Positions 55,901 through 64,000 of a DNA stretch of 64,000 nucleotides are shown here, piece by piece. This stretch comes from Diphasiastrum complanatum (taxonomy: Eukaryota > Streptophyta > Lycopodiopsida > Lycopodiales > Lycopodiaceae), in assembly GCA_029204225.1 (NCBI GenBank), contig CM055095.1, forward strand, positions 52,361,836-52,425,835, given 5' to 3'. A program made the translations under genes and the position numbers. Within the stretch, counting starts at the first letter, position 1, and every line of letters starts with the position of its first letter. The notes below the pieces were generated by a model that saw nothing but the letters and a program-made list of their open reading frames with translations, ran no database searches and was not told the origin of the DNA.

Positions 55901-58900
55901 TGACCTCCATAGTTGAGACTCAAGAGAGGCTAGAGCTGAGAATTGTGTGTTTACCTTTGGGCCTCGAAGGGCCAGCCTTGTTCGCTGCAACAGGAGTGAA
56001 TAGCATGTCAGGAGCGTGTATGCAAGCGACAATCTTGTACCCCCTCAAATGTAGTAAATGCCCCTTGTTGTCCATAGGCCCACCTATGTAAGAATTATGG
56101 CAATATCTGCACGTCCATCTCTGCGTGACCGATGTGCCATAGTTTGCAACAATGGTAACGTACTCCCATAGGGAATCGACATGGTGGCTTTGTTAGAAAT
56201 TGATGCTTATTTGCACTCCTAATGTTGGTTTGGCCATGCCTGTGAGCTATTTTAGGGGCCATTTCTATTTTTAGTCTATCAAAGTCAAAGTCCTAAAGTC
56301 AAGTTAATTAGTCTTGCATGTAGGAGGTCACACTAGTTCTAGAATAGAGCACGATTTTTCACTTAGCCAAAATAGAGAGCAACTATAGGAATCAGCTTTT
56401 TGCTTTATGCTTTTAGCTTTTGCTAAGACTAGAAAAATTATATGAGGGCTAGCGCCCCACCTCCATTCATTCCAGTGTAGAGAGCTATGCTCATTCTTCA
56501 ATTAATCTAAGTTCTCTTTAATCTCTCATGTTGATCTTGATTGATGTGTGCGAGTGCTAATATGATTAGTTCACTCCTATCTTGAGTTTGAGCATGGTAT
56601 CAGAGCAGGCTTCTTGATTTTGGAAGCTATCAAGATTTTATGTGAGAGAGAGAGAGAGATTGTTTTTGTAGGTGTGCAATCGGATTATTGAAGGAGCATT
56701 AGTTGTATGTGGAGTCAACGTTGTTATGAAAACAATGTGGATCTTCTAGGAGGAAATCGGATTGTCGAAGAAAAGTTGCTACAGATCAATATTATTGTTG
56801 GATTGAATGATGCTGTGTTACCGGAATCTAGTAAGTTAGATGGTACAAACTTTAGCATCTAGAAGTTCAACATGCAAAATATTCTCCAGGATCGAGAATA
56901 TTGGGAAATTATCACAGGTGTTGAGATACTTCCAACTACAGACAGGGAGTTGCAAGAGCATCTGAAGCGGAGGAGAAAAGCTCACCATATTATTAACTTG
57001 TTTGTTAAAGATATGACTATTCCTCACATTAGGGATGCTGCTGGACCCAAGGAGGCTTGGGATATCCCAAAGAATTTATATGAAGCTGTAAATCAATCTC
57101 GAAATTTGTTCTTAACTAATAAGCTACATACATCGAAGACGGGTACAGGTGAATTGGTAACATATTACGTTACTCGAGTGAAAGATCTAAGAGAGCAACT
57201 TATTGTAGTTCGAGGAAGTGTTTTGGATTTTTGGCCTATCAAAACTTTGTTATGATTTTTTCTTTATGGGAGACAAAGGCCTTATTTCGATGAGTTGAAT
57301 GCAATATTGCTATAGGAGGAAATGAAACAACAAAATATTCTTAAGGGACGATTTCAAGGAACATGCGTTCTTAGCAAAGAGCAAGGGCAAATTTCCAAGA
57401 AAGTTGGCAAAGGGAAAAAGAACAAAGGGAAGAAGAAGTAGCAAGATCAACAAGAAAAGCAATCAAATCAACCAGAAGATGGAAAGAAAGCAATTCAAAA
57501 AGGAGATTGCTTTATTTGCGGAAAGCCAGGGCATGACGCAAAGGAGTGCTAAAAAAACAAGTTCCAGAAGAAGCAAGATGGAATTGTTGAAGAAGAAGAA
57601 GAAGAACTTAATACAAAGATAAGTGCTTTGGATCTTGACGATTGTGAGTTGTTTTTGGCATTAGTATTTTCAAGGTACTTCTCAATGGAAGAGGAGTGTT
57701 GATTTATTGATTTAGGTGCATCGAAACATATGACACCTATGTGAGATTGCTACATGTGTGATACAAAGGGAGCTGGAAAAGTACAGGTTCAATTACCTTC
57801 AGGAAGGATTGGAGACAAAATGGATGTGCTTTATGTACCGGAATGAAGAAGAACTATTCTTAGTTTCGCTATTGCGAAGCAACATATGACTGTACAATTT
57901 GATGAAGAACGATGTCTCATCAAGAGGAAGGATTAGAAATCCATAAATCATAATATGGATGGACAGACTAGGATTCGAACCCAAGACCTCCCTCATACGG
58001 GATGGGATGCTCTACCACTGAGCTATCCGCCTTGTTTGATAGTTCTCTCTAGAGTGTGGATTGATATTCCAACACCCCCCCTCAAGCCACACTTGGTTGG
58101 GGTCCTAGCTGTCACCTGCCTCACAACTTGGGCCACCTAACCATGGCTTTGACACCATGAACTGTTAGGTCTAACTTGGCTCTGAGACCATGTTAGAAAT
58201 CCATAAATCATAATATGGATGGACAGACTAGGATTCGAACCCAGGACCTCCCTCATACCGGATGGGATGCTCTACCTACCATTGAGCTATCCGCCCTGTT
58301 TGATAGTTCTCTCTAGAGTGTGGATTGATATTCCAACAGGACAATGAAGTAGTAGCTGAGGGCATTTTTGCAGGGGTGGGTCATCATGTAGGTATTGCAA
58401 ATATTGGTCAAGTGAGTAAGTTATGGCATGAAAGGTTTGGTCCGAATTTCAATAGTCTACAGGTCTTGAGGAAATACAGTATGGTTACTAGTTTACCTCA
58501 AGTTTTTCTAATTACAAGTTTTGTGAGGGTTGTGTCTTAGAAAACATCATACGAAGAAATTTCCGTCTAGTACTTTTAGGGTGAGAAATGTTCTAGAACT
58601 TGGTCATAGAGATTTGTGTTGTCCTATGAAAACTTAGTCTTATAGGGGGAGCAAGTTACTTTATGGTTTAAGAATGCCTCAACAAAATGGAGTTGCGGAA
58701 AGGAAAAATCAGTCTATTGTGGAAACTACAAGGTGCATGCTTAAAAGTAAGAAACTTTTGAATATGTTCTGGGGTGAAGTAGTTCAGATAATGGTTATCT
58801 ATTGAAAATGGTTGAGAAAGGAAAAAGGAAGGAGAGATCAAGTACATGGGATACTTATTCACCTCCGACTTCACCAGGCAGGAAACATCCTACCGTAATT

Positions 58901-61900
58901 TCTTCGAATCGAGATTTGTTCAAAGGATCGTTGTCTTGAAATGGTTTGATTTGAACAGACTATTAGAATTGGATTTTTTTTTTTGAAACGGGAAAAAAAA
59001 AATAGTTTCGAACCGTTTCAAAACGGGATTGTTTTTGCCTAAATGTAAGTGTGCCACTCAAGCTTCATGAACATCAAAGGGAAACCCTAACCAAGCATAA
59101 AAACATACATTTTGAACTAGAATAAGACTTATCTACATCATAATCAGTCGTCGTTTTGAAATCGCCATTGGATTCAAGATTGATCGTTGATTGATTATAA
59201 TGTACATTTCAATTTAAACACTAAATAAGACTTGTTTTTGCTATAATATAAGGCTAGGAAGAGATTCGCTCAAAAAAAAATCCTAAACCGATTCGCCGAT
59301 TCTTTCCCAAGCTTGTCGATTCTTTCCTGTTTCAAACCCTTTTCGAAAAGGCATTTTAGAAAGGTCCATGAAACATAGCATCCTACTTTAGATATTAGAA
59401 GATTACCTAGATGCTACTATGAAACAATCAAGGATAATGTTATTTTGGAACAAGGATAGTCTAGGACACAGGGAACTAGGAGATATGAAAGGCTTGAAAA
59501 GCATCACGAGGATCAAGATCGACAGGAGGATCATCATGAGGGTGAGGATGTATAGTTTGCTCATATGGCTACAATGCTGGAAACTAAGTAGTTATATACT
59601 TTCAGGGAAGCTGAAAAAGAGGATATTTGGAGGACAACTATGGATGAGGAGTATAAGTCAATCATAAAGAACAAGTCTTACAGGCTTGTTCAGCTACCTA
59701 CAAGTAAAACGGTTATTGGATGCAAGTGGATGTATAGAACTAAGTATAAATTGGATGGTTCTATAGACAAACATAAGGCAAGGTTGGTTGTAAAAGGGTA
59801 TGCTTAACAAGAAGGGATTGACCGTGAAGAAACTTTTGCACCACTTGCTAAGCTAACTACTATGAGGACAATTTTGTCATTGGTAGCTTAGTTTGGATAG
59901 GATATTCAACAAATGGACGTTAAGAGTGCATTCCTGAATGAATCTCTAGAAGAATATTAAAAAAGATCTCTCACCAGAATGGAGAGTAGCACATGGACGA
60001 TTTATTTCTCAATCTAAGTATGCTCATGAACTTCTTGAAAAGTTCAATATGTTAGAGTGCAAGCCTATTTCTACACCATATGATAGTGGATGTAAGCTTA
60101 CTAAAGCTGAGGATGATCAGGATGTAGATGAGAAGTTATATAGAAAGCTTGTTGGAAGCTTAATCTACCTAACTAGTACGAGAGCAAATATTGCACATGC
60201 TGTTAGTATGGTTAGTTAGTTTATGGCTAAGCCTAAGCAGATTCACTGTGGATGCTAATTGGGCTGGAGATGCAGAAGATTGAAGATCTGCTACAGGTTA
60301 TGTGTTTAGTCTTGGTTTAGGTTCTATATTTTGGAGTTCAAAGAAGCAACATACTATTGCATTATTAGCTATAGAGGCAGAGTAACGAGCTACTACGAGT
60401 GCAACAATTGAAGCAATATGGTTACGAAGGATTCTACAGTATTTTCATATGGTACATGATACAACTACAATACTTCAATGTGATAATCAAAGTTGTATTA
60501 AACTGGCAAAGAATCTATTTTTTCATAGCAAGACAAAGCACATCGAAGTACAACAACACTTCATTAGAGAGAAGATTCAAAGTGGTGAAGTGGAGCTTAT
60601 TTATTGCCCTACAGAAGAGCAAGTTGAAGATATCTTCACCAAAGGACTTGGCAAAGAAAAATTTCAAAAGTTCAGAGAACTTCTAAGATTAATAGATTAC
60701 AAAGTAAACATTAAGGGGGAGTGTTAGAAATTAATGTTTATTTGCACCCCTAATGTTGATTTGGCCATGCCTGCGAGCTATTTTAGGGGCCATTTCTATT
60801 TTTAGTATATTAAAGTCAAAGTCCTAAAGTCAAGCTAATTAGTCTTGCATGTAGGAGGGTGCACTAGTTCTAGAATAGAACATAATTTTTCACTTAGAAA
60901 TTTAATATGGGTCTTTACCCAAAATAGAGGGCAACTATAGTAATCAACTTTTTGCTTTATGCTTTAAGGTTTTACTAAGAACTAGAGAAATTATATAAGG
61001 AGGGCTTTCGCCCTACCTCCATTCATTCCATTGTCGAGAGCTATGCTTTAGAATTCTCATGTGCCAATCATAGCATCTCAACATTAGAATCATTCATAAA
61101 TATCAAATTAGCATGGTGAAAGCAAGAAATTCAAAAACTAGCAAGAAATCAGAAAACAAGATATGATAGGATAAGCAATTAGGCAAACTTCCGTTATTGT
61201 TGATTCATCACATTGGGGCCTTAAACCTGAGCATGATCAAGCTCTCATGTGATGGTAGGCCATGAACCAAGAACAACATGAAAGCTCTCAAAGAGAAGCT
61301 CCAAATCACATACAAGCTGTATATCGATTGATTTAACCAACACCATGCAGTGGTCTTGCACTAATTAATGTATTACTCGATCTATCTTGGCAGGGTTTAC
61401 CAGCATAAGCATCGACTAATTGAATCCAAGCCTGAATTTTACTTATTTTGAGAAAATGCATGACATTAAACTGGTCCTCTGAATCTCTTCCATACTAATT
61501 TTTTTGTTGAATTGCGGCCACTGATGCTCTTGCCTCTGATACCTTCCAAACGTTGGGACCTGAATACAAATCCCGGTCTTGGGTGCTTCATTATGTCAAC
61601 CGTGAATGAAATTCTGTATTGTATGCCTTTAGCTAGATGTTGGGGTGAATTTACTCATGCAAGGCATTTGACATTTTTAACAGAAGATATATGTAACATC
61701 TGCAGGATTCAAAATTATCTATTGATTGTGTTACTCTACAAACCTCAGACCTAGATACTTGGTATTTTTCGTGTTCACTTGTGCACCTAGCAGAAGTATC
61801 CTTTTCACTTTAGTAATCTGTATTAGATATTGATAGTTTCATCACTAAGATATCATTCTGCATCCTAAAGCTTACATGTTTAATTTTCTTCCTTCACAGG

Positions 61901-63138
61901 TGGTGGCAATCACTGTCTTTTTTTCACTGGCAATTGCATTCTATGTCTTTCTTGCCCCTTTCTTGGGTAGGGATGCCTTGGAATATGGTGCCATTGCTCT
62001 TTATTCTCCTGTGGTAAGTAGGAGCGTAGTACTTCTAATATTTGATGCACTTCTTGTTTATTACCTGATTTGGCAGCCATTAATATATCTAATCTTTTCC
62101 CCTCTTGAAGTGGACACCGGATATTTCAATCAGACCGGAAACTACATTTTGATTTACTTCTCTTGTGTGGTAGGCTTTTGCAGTGTTTCTACTCTATATT
62201 CGATGTACAGCCATCGATCCGGCAGATCCAGGAATCTTTACAAGTGATGAACAAAATTCTTTGTCGAAGCGTTTCAAAAGGGATTCAATAGATAGAACTT
62301 CTATTCCTATCACCATAAATGAGAGAAGTGCTCCACAGACTCCAAGACTAGCTACAACCATAACAGCACCCACCAGTCCAAATTATCTCAGGAATAGTGA
62401 TGGAGAAGTCGCTTTTGGTGAAATTGAACCACCGGGAGATGAACATCAGACATACAAGAATGCACACTCATTTGCCATTCTGGGAGGACTACTATGTGCT
62501 TGGCTTGTTCAGGCTGACAATTGTAAAGACCCTGCTGGTTTGCAAACCACTGTCAAAGAAGACGACATGCTATTCTGCACCTTGTGTAATGCAGAAGTAT
62601 GCTTCCATAAGAGAGACTTTTCCAGTTTTTTAGGATACTGTCATTTAAAAGGCCCAGAGACACATTATTATTTCTGTGAAACTTGCTTATATAGAAGATT
62701 GAACTAAATATGATGCTGCAATAAACTAAAGCATGCTAGATGTGGTATTTCTTGTGAAGATGCCTTTGAATTACTACTGAAGTATCCGATTTTTTGAAAA
62801 TGAAAACGTTGTACATTTAGATCATTAACTATTGAAGGGATTTGTTAAGTTCTTGATCCATTTGATAACTGACAGGTACAAAAATACAGCAAACATTGCA
62901 GGAGCTGTGACAAATGTGTGGATGTCTTCGATCACCATTGCCGGGTATTAGCCTTGCCAAACAATATTCAGGAATCTTTTGCTCTTCAACATGCAACCTG
63001 GAATGCAACTTTTCTCTGAAGATGATTGCACTTAAGATGCTCACTGTATCTGTTTTTCATTGACAGTGGCTCAACAACTGTGTTGGACGAAAGAACTATA
63101 TTACATTTGTGGCATTAATGGCTACAAGCCTAATTATG
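52934..63138 (+). CDS. DHHC-type protein S-acyltransferase, N-terminal 241 residues, gene continues past the right edge
   Basis: Membrane palmitoyltransferase that attaches palmitate to cysteines of target proteins. Exons (all phase 0): 52934-52978, 61900-62013, 62174-62596, 62876-62944, 63067-63138; each intron has GT...AG ends. Exon 1 encodes [15 protein letters not shown], the conserved start of one plant PAT subgroup (the Arabidopsis PAT19-22 type, from memory). Exon 2 holds TM1 (about residues 16-38, [20 protein letters not shown]). Exon 3 completes TM2 ([14 protein letters not shown]) with the DPADPGI motif. It continues with a Ser/Thr/Pro-rich cytosolic loop of about 110 residues. The cysteine-rich domain starts LFCTLCNAE at the end of exon 3 and continues in exon 4 ([18 protein letters not shown]). 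The DHHC motif is residues 213-216 with catalytic Cys216, followed by [11 protein letters not shown] in exon 5 and the start of TM3. All zinc-binding Cys/His positions I can place are kept and no stop or frameshift is seen, so the gene looks functional. Intron 1 is 8,921 bp and packed with transposons. The first methionine was chosen by family conservation. Confidence 0.92.
54270..54356. repeat. Palindromic GGTACC cluster (foldback)
   Basis: Seven GGTACC hexamers in 87 bases. Two nested inverted repeats: 54270-54282 with 54294-54306 (13-base perfect arms), and 54323-54334 with 54338-54349 (12-base perfect arms, 3-base loop GGC). The block is strongly GC-rich inside AT-rich intron sequence and is followed by GATAGATAGATATATATAT. 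Confidence 0.9.
54480..54570. repeat. Imperfect inverted repeat, about 25-base arms
   Basis: GAATTGGACCTATAATATAC at 54480 pairs with GTATATTGTAGGTCCAATTC ending at 54569; there is one mismatch in the first 21 bases. The motif GGACCTATAATAT also recurs directly at 54508. It may be a MITE remnant together with the GGTACC cluster. Confidence 0.7.
55601..55651. repeat. Perfect 18-base inverted repeat with 15-base loop
   Basis: TACTAAGTAGTAAGTAGT (55601-55618) and its exact complement ACTACTTACTACTTAGTA (55634-55651). Around it (55570-55760) are many further TAGTAAGTA/ACTACTTA permutations in both orientations, a low-complexity foldback zone. Confidence 0.9.
56191..56594 (+). repeat. 5' LTR of the intronic copia
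   Basis: 404 bp with TG/CA ends. It is homologous to 60722-61047, with scattered substitutions. The 3' copy has an extra ~22 bases (AATTTAATATGGGTCTTTAC region, about 60900-60921). Confidence 0.9.
56820..57932 (+). pseudogene. Intronic copia: gag and protease, broken
   Basis: Gag: [13 protein letters not shown], stop (Trp lost), [20 protein letters not shown] and on through [20 protein letters not shown] and [15 protein letters not shown] (UBN2-type gag, to 57255). The knuckle [14 protein letters not shown] is at about 57513-57553. Protease: [13 protein letters not shown] at about 57700-57740, with Leu replacing Ser in the DSGA active-site phrase. The frame shifts between these parts. It continues to CLIKRK at 57927, where the TRIM is inserted. 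Confidence 0.9.
57961..58032 (-). tRNA. tRNA-like sequence in the TRIM 3' LTR
   Basis: 72 bases on the minus strand: acceptor AGGCGGA, D-arm TAGCTCAGTGGTAGAGC (A-box), T-arm with GGTTCGAATCC (perfect B-box), 3' strand TCTGTCC. The acceptor pairs except at the first base (A; G in the other copy). The middle (TCCCATCCCGTATGAGGGA) does not make a standard anticodon arm, so no anticodon is assigned. It is tRNA-derived or tRNA-like rather than a proven tRNA gene. Confidence 0.55.
58221..58296 (-). tRNA. tRNA-like sequence in the TRIM 5' LTR
   Basis: 76 bases, the same sequence as in the other LTR with an extra GGTA duplication in the D-arm (GGTAGGTAGAGC). The acceptor GGGCGGA/TCTGTCC pairs over seven positions, allowing two G-U pairs. 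A-box TAGCTCA and B-box GGTTCGAATCC are both kept. Probably a tRNA-like Pol III unit or pseudogene. Confidence 0.55.
58339..60727 (+). pseudogene. Intronic copia: integrase, RT and RNase H remnants
   Basis: Pre-integrase: [14 protein letters not shown] (58400-58440). Integrase end: [20 protein letters not shown] and MFWGEVV (58670-58780); most of the core is deleted. RT N-terminus: [30 protein letters not shown], stop, EETFAPLAK (59665-59850), then [15 protein letters not shown]. The palm with the YVDD box is deleted. The reading resumes at [20 protein letters not shown] (60017) with [20 protein letters not shown]. RNase H runs [10 protein letters not shown] to [16 protein letters not shown] and [11 protein letters not shown], ending NIKGEC stop at 60727. 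58890-59340 between integrase and RT does not read as copia (see separate entry). Confidence 0.9.
58890..59340. other. Non-copia segment inside the intronic copia
   Basis: It interrupts the copia IN-RT linker. It is rich in GATTCG phrases at its right end (CCGATTCGCCGATTC, CTTGTCGATTC) and CGAATCGAG at its left end, with poly-T and poly-A tracts near 58972 and 58993. GATTCGC/GATTCG phrases also occur in the foldback zone at 54625-54645. It may be a small DNA transposon, but I could not fix terminal repeats or a target duplication. Confidence 0.35.
60722..61047 (+). repeat. 3' LTR of the intronic copia, truncated
   Basis: Starts TGTTAGAAATTAATG, overlapping the polyprotein stop codon, and aligns to the 5' LTR up to GAGCTATGCT. 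The remaining ~110 bases of the LTR (including its CA end) are absent. Confidence 0.88.
61048..61899 (+). other. Intron 1, part after the copia insertion
   Basis: No element recognised. It ends in a pyrimidine-rich tract TTTTCTTCCTTCACAG, a strong 3' splice site for exon 2. Confidence 0.75.
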
Positions 63139-64000
63139 GTAAGCTGCACATTTGTTATCTGGCTGTTGTAGATTCCCTTCATTAATTTGTTCACTTTTGT
63201 ACACATAAAAGAGCAGCGTGGTATTTTGCTATTCATTCTTGAAGCACTTTGAATTTGTAAAGATTGCCATGCCTTAGAATTTGTCCCCCATGTCTTGGAG
63301 TTTGAGCTACCTGTCTTAGAACCTGAATATTTTTGATGAACCCAATTCCTGAACCTTAAACTGTAGACCGTTATTGCCAACAATATGCTGATCACTAATT
63401 TTTGCTGATTTCAATCAATTGTATGATATGCAAAACAGGTTGCTATTCTCTAACTTTTTTAACACTATATGTAGAAAAGTTTGGCTTTTTCAGATTAGGC
63501 TGATGCCCTCATTCGAATTGGCAGGGGCCTTATTTGCAAACCAGCCAAACCGTCAATGCATCTGGTTCAGATTTGGTAATTTTGAACTGCCAGAAAACTA
63601 TACCTTGCCTTGCTAATTGGTATTGGATGCTAGTTGTCACAAGCCTCATCTCTTCAAACTAGATGGTGTGAGAAGTGAAGCTCCTCCCATTCATAGGTTG
63701 CTCCTTTTAAACCCTCTACCTGCCTTTCTTGTCTTGGGGCGCCACACGGTTCATCAATGGTTGGCTAGATCATTAGTCGGCGCGCTGTGTCTTGACTGTA
63801 GTGATTGCTGACAACCACCCCCATGCCCCATCGTGCCTTGATGATCATGGGGCTGCTCCAACTCGGTGCCAACTAGTGGTTTGAACTGCCGATGGACGTA
63901 ATGACAAGATGCTTGACAGTAATCGCTACCTGACCTTGCTAGTGTGCAGGTACAGCGAGTCGCATTGGTGACGCATCCAACGTATATTGATGGATTGGCG
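63139..64000 (+). other. Intron 5 of the S-acyltransferase gene, incomplete
   Basis: Begins GTAAGC. No further PAT exon (the segment expected after TM3) is visible before the window ends, so the intron exceeds 860 bases. From about 63690 the sequence is GC-richer (GGGGCGCCACACGG, AGTCGGCGCGCTG), suggesting an inserted element that I could not identify. Confidence 0.7.

Larger units (their letters stand above)
52979..56190 (+). other. Intron 1 of the S-acyltransferase gene, part before the copia insertion
   Basis: Starts GTTCAC after CAG. It holds foldback sequences at 54270-54360 and 54480-54570, a perfect 18-base inverted repeat at 55601-55651, and a region of AACTT/AAGTT phrases at 55430-55500. 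53000-54240 has no recognised element. Confidence 0.8.
57933..58338 (-). mobile_element. TRIM element (terminal-repeat retrotransposon in miniature)
   Basis: Minus orientation. 5' LTR 58338-58191 (148 bp, TGTTGGAATATC...TTCTAACA). PBS TGGTCTCAGAGCC immediately inside (58190-58178), one base from the initiator-Met type. Internal domain about 116 bases. PPT of seven G (58081-58075), then the 3' LTR 58074-57933 (its last two bases lost). Total 406 bp, no coding capacity. Host copia reads ..AAGAGGAAGGA | GGACAATGAAG.., giving a visible GGA target overlap and allowing the interrupted copia phrase to rejoin. It was mobilised by another element's enzymes. Confidence 0.88.
56191..61047 (+). mobile_element. 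Ty1/copia element in intron 1 of the S-acyltransferase gene
   Basis: 5' LTR 56191-56594 (TGTTAGAAATTGATG...GAGCA), PBS TGGTATCAGAGC at 56595-56606, coding remnants 56820-60727, PPT AAGGGGGAG at about 60713-60721, 3' LTR from 60722. The 3' LTR ends early, at GAGCTATGCT (61047); the last ~110 bases are missing, so no target duplication can be seen. The orientation is the same as the host gene. A TRIM element is inserted inside it. Confidence 0.9.

Noticed and set aside
57955-58140. 61-codon plus ORF over the TRIM
   Set aside because: It is antisense to the tRNA-like sequence and has no independent support.
57961-58296. Two genuine tandem tRNA genes
   Set aside because: They lie at identical positions in a pair of LTRs with PBS and PPT between them, and the anticodon arm is irregular; treated as tRNA-like sequence of a TRIM.
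62014-62247. Continuous ORF across exon 2 and intron 2
   Set aside because: GTAAGT at 62014 and GTGTGGTAG before 62174 give a phase-0 intron, and the spliced product matches the family (TM2 and DPADPG motif).
62597-62707. Read-through of exon 3 of the S-acyltransferase to a stop at 62707
   Set aside because: The conserved DHHC domain continues at 62876 after a GT...AG intron; the open extension (CFHKRDF..) is intronic.

Overview
This is nuclear DNA from a seed plant, almost certainly an angiosperm with a large, repeat-rich genome. About nine tenths of the window is decayed, nested retrotransposon sequence. It is overwhelmingly Ty1/copia and Ty3/gypsy LTR elements whose primer-binding sites are the plant initiator-Met type (TGGTATCAGAGC) or a TGGCGCC type. 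One recognisable host gene lies at the right end: a DHHC-type protein S-acyltransferase with plant-style splice sites and a first coding intron of about 8.9 kb. The very large intron filled with LTR elements fits a TE-rich lineage such as a magnoliid or another early-diverging angiosperm, but the sequence does not prove the taxon.

Layout. 1-4145: gypsy family A on the minus strand (LTR-leader-gag-LTR-leader), inserted into the gag of gypsy family B. 4146-6654: 5' end of that B element (gag, motif-rich leader, PBS, LTR). 6655-8500: a 3' LTR of family E and two copia scraps joined out of order. 8660-16475: 3' end of an oppositely oriented B element whose LTR is split by a 6.6-kb coding-free LTR element (family D, LARD-like). 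16520-18300: a minus-strand reading zone of about 450 codons that I cannot assign to a retroelement. 18309-26294: copia fragments on both strands, including a head-to-head junction with two opposed primer-binding sites. 26295-32230: a minus-strand Ty3/gypsy chromovirus (chromodomain, integrase, two LTRs). 32517-33207: an A-like LTR. 33690-35110: minus copia RT/RNase H. 35110-38323: AT-rich DNA without recognisable genes. 38324-41580: plus copia family C with a solo LTR of family E inside its 5' LTR. 41739-44534: two 0.6-kb direct repeats around a purine-rich satellite-like block. 45041-47220: copia and gag remnants plus a second C LTR. 48290-50045: a 5'-truncated non-LTR retrotransposon with a restriction-like-endonuclease type C-terminus.

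51400-64000 is the host gene. A spliced 5' UTR with upstream ORFs precedes the start codon at 52934; coding exons follow at 52934-52978, 61900-62013, 62174-62596, 62876-62944 and 63067-63138, and the gene runs off the right edge. Intron 1 contains foldback sequences and a 4.9-kb copia element (56191-61047). That copia is itself interrupted by a miniature TRIM element whose LTRs carry a tRNA-like sequence with Pol III A and B boxes (57933-58338).

No intact transposon coding sequence survives. All element ORFs have stops, frameshifts or deletions. Family letters A-F are labels made up here for LTR types recurring within the window, not published names. Coordinates were read by eye; LTR ends given as approximate may be off by several bases.
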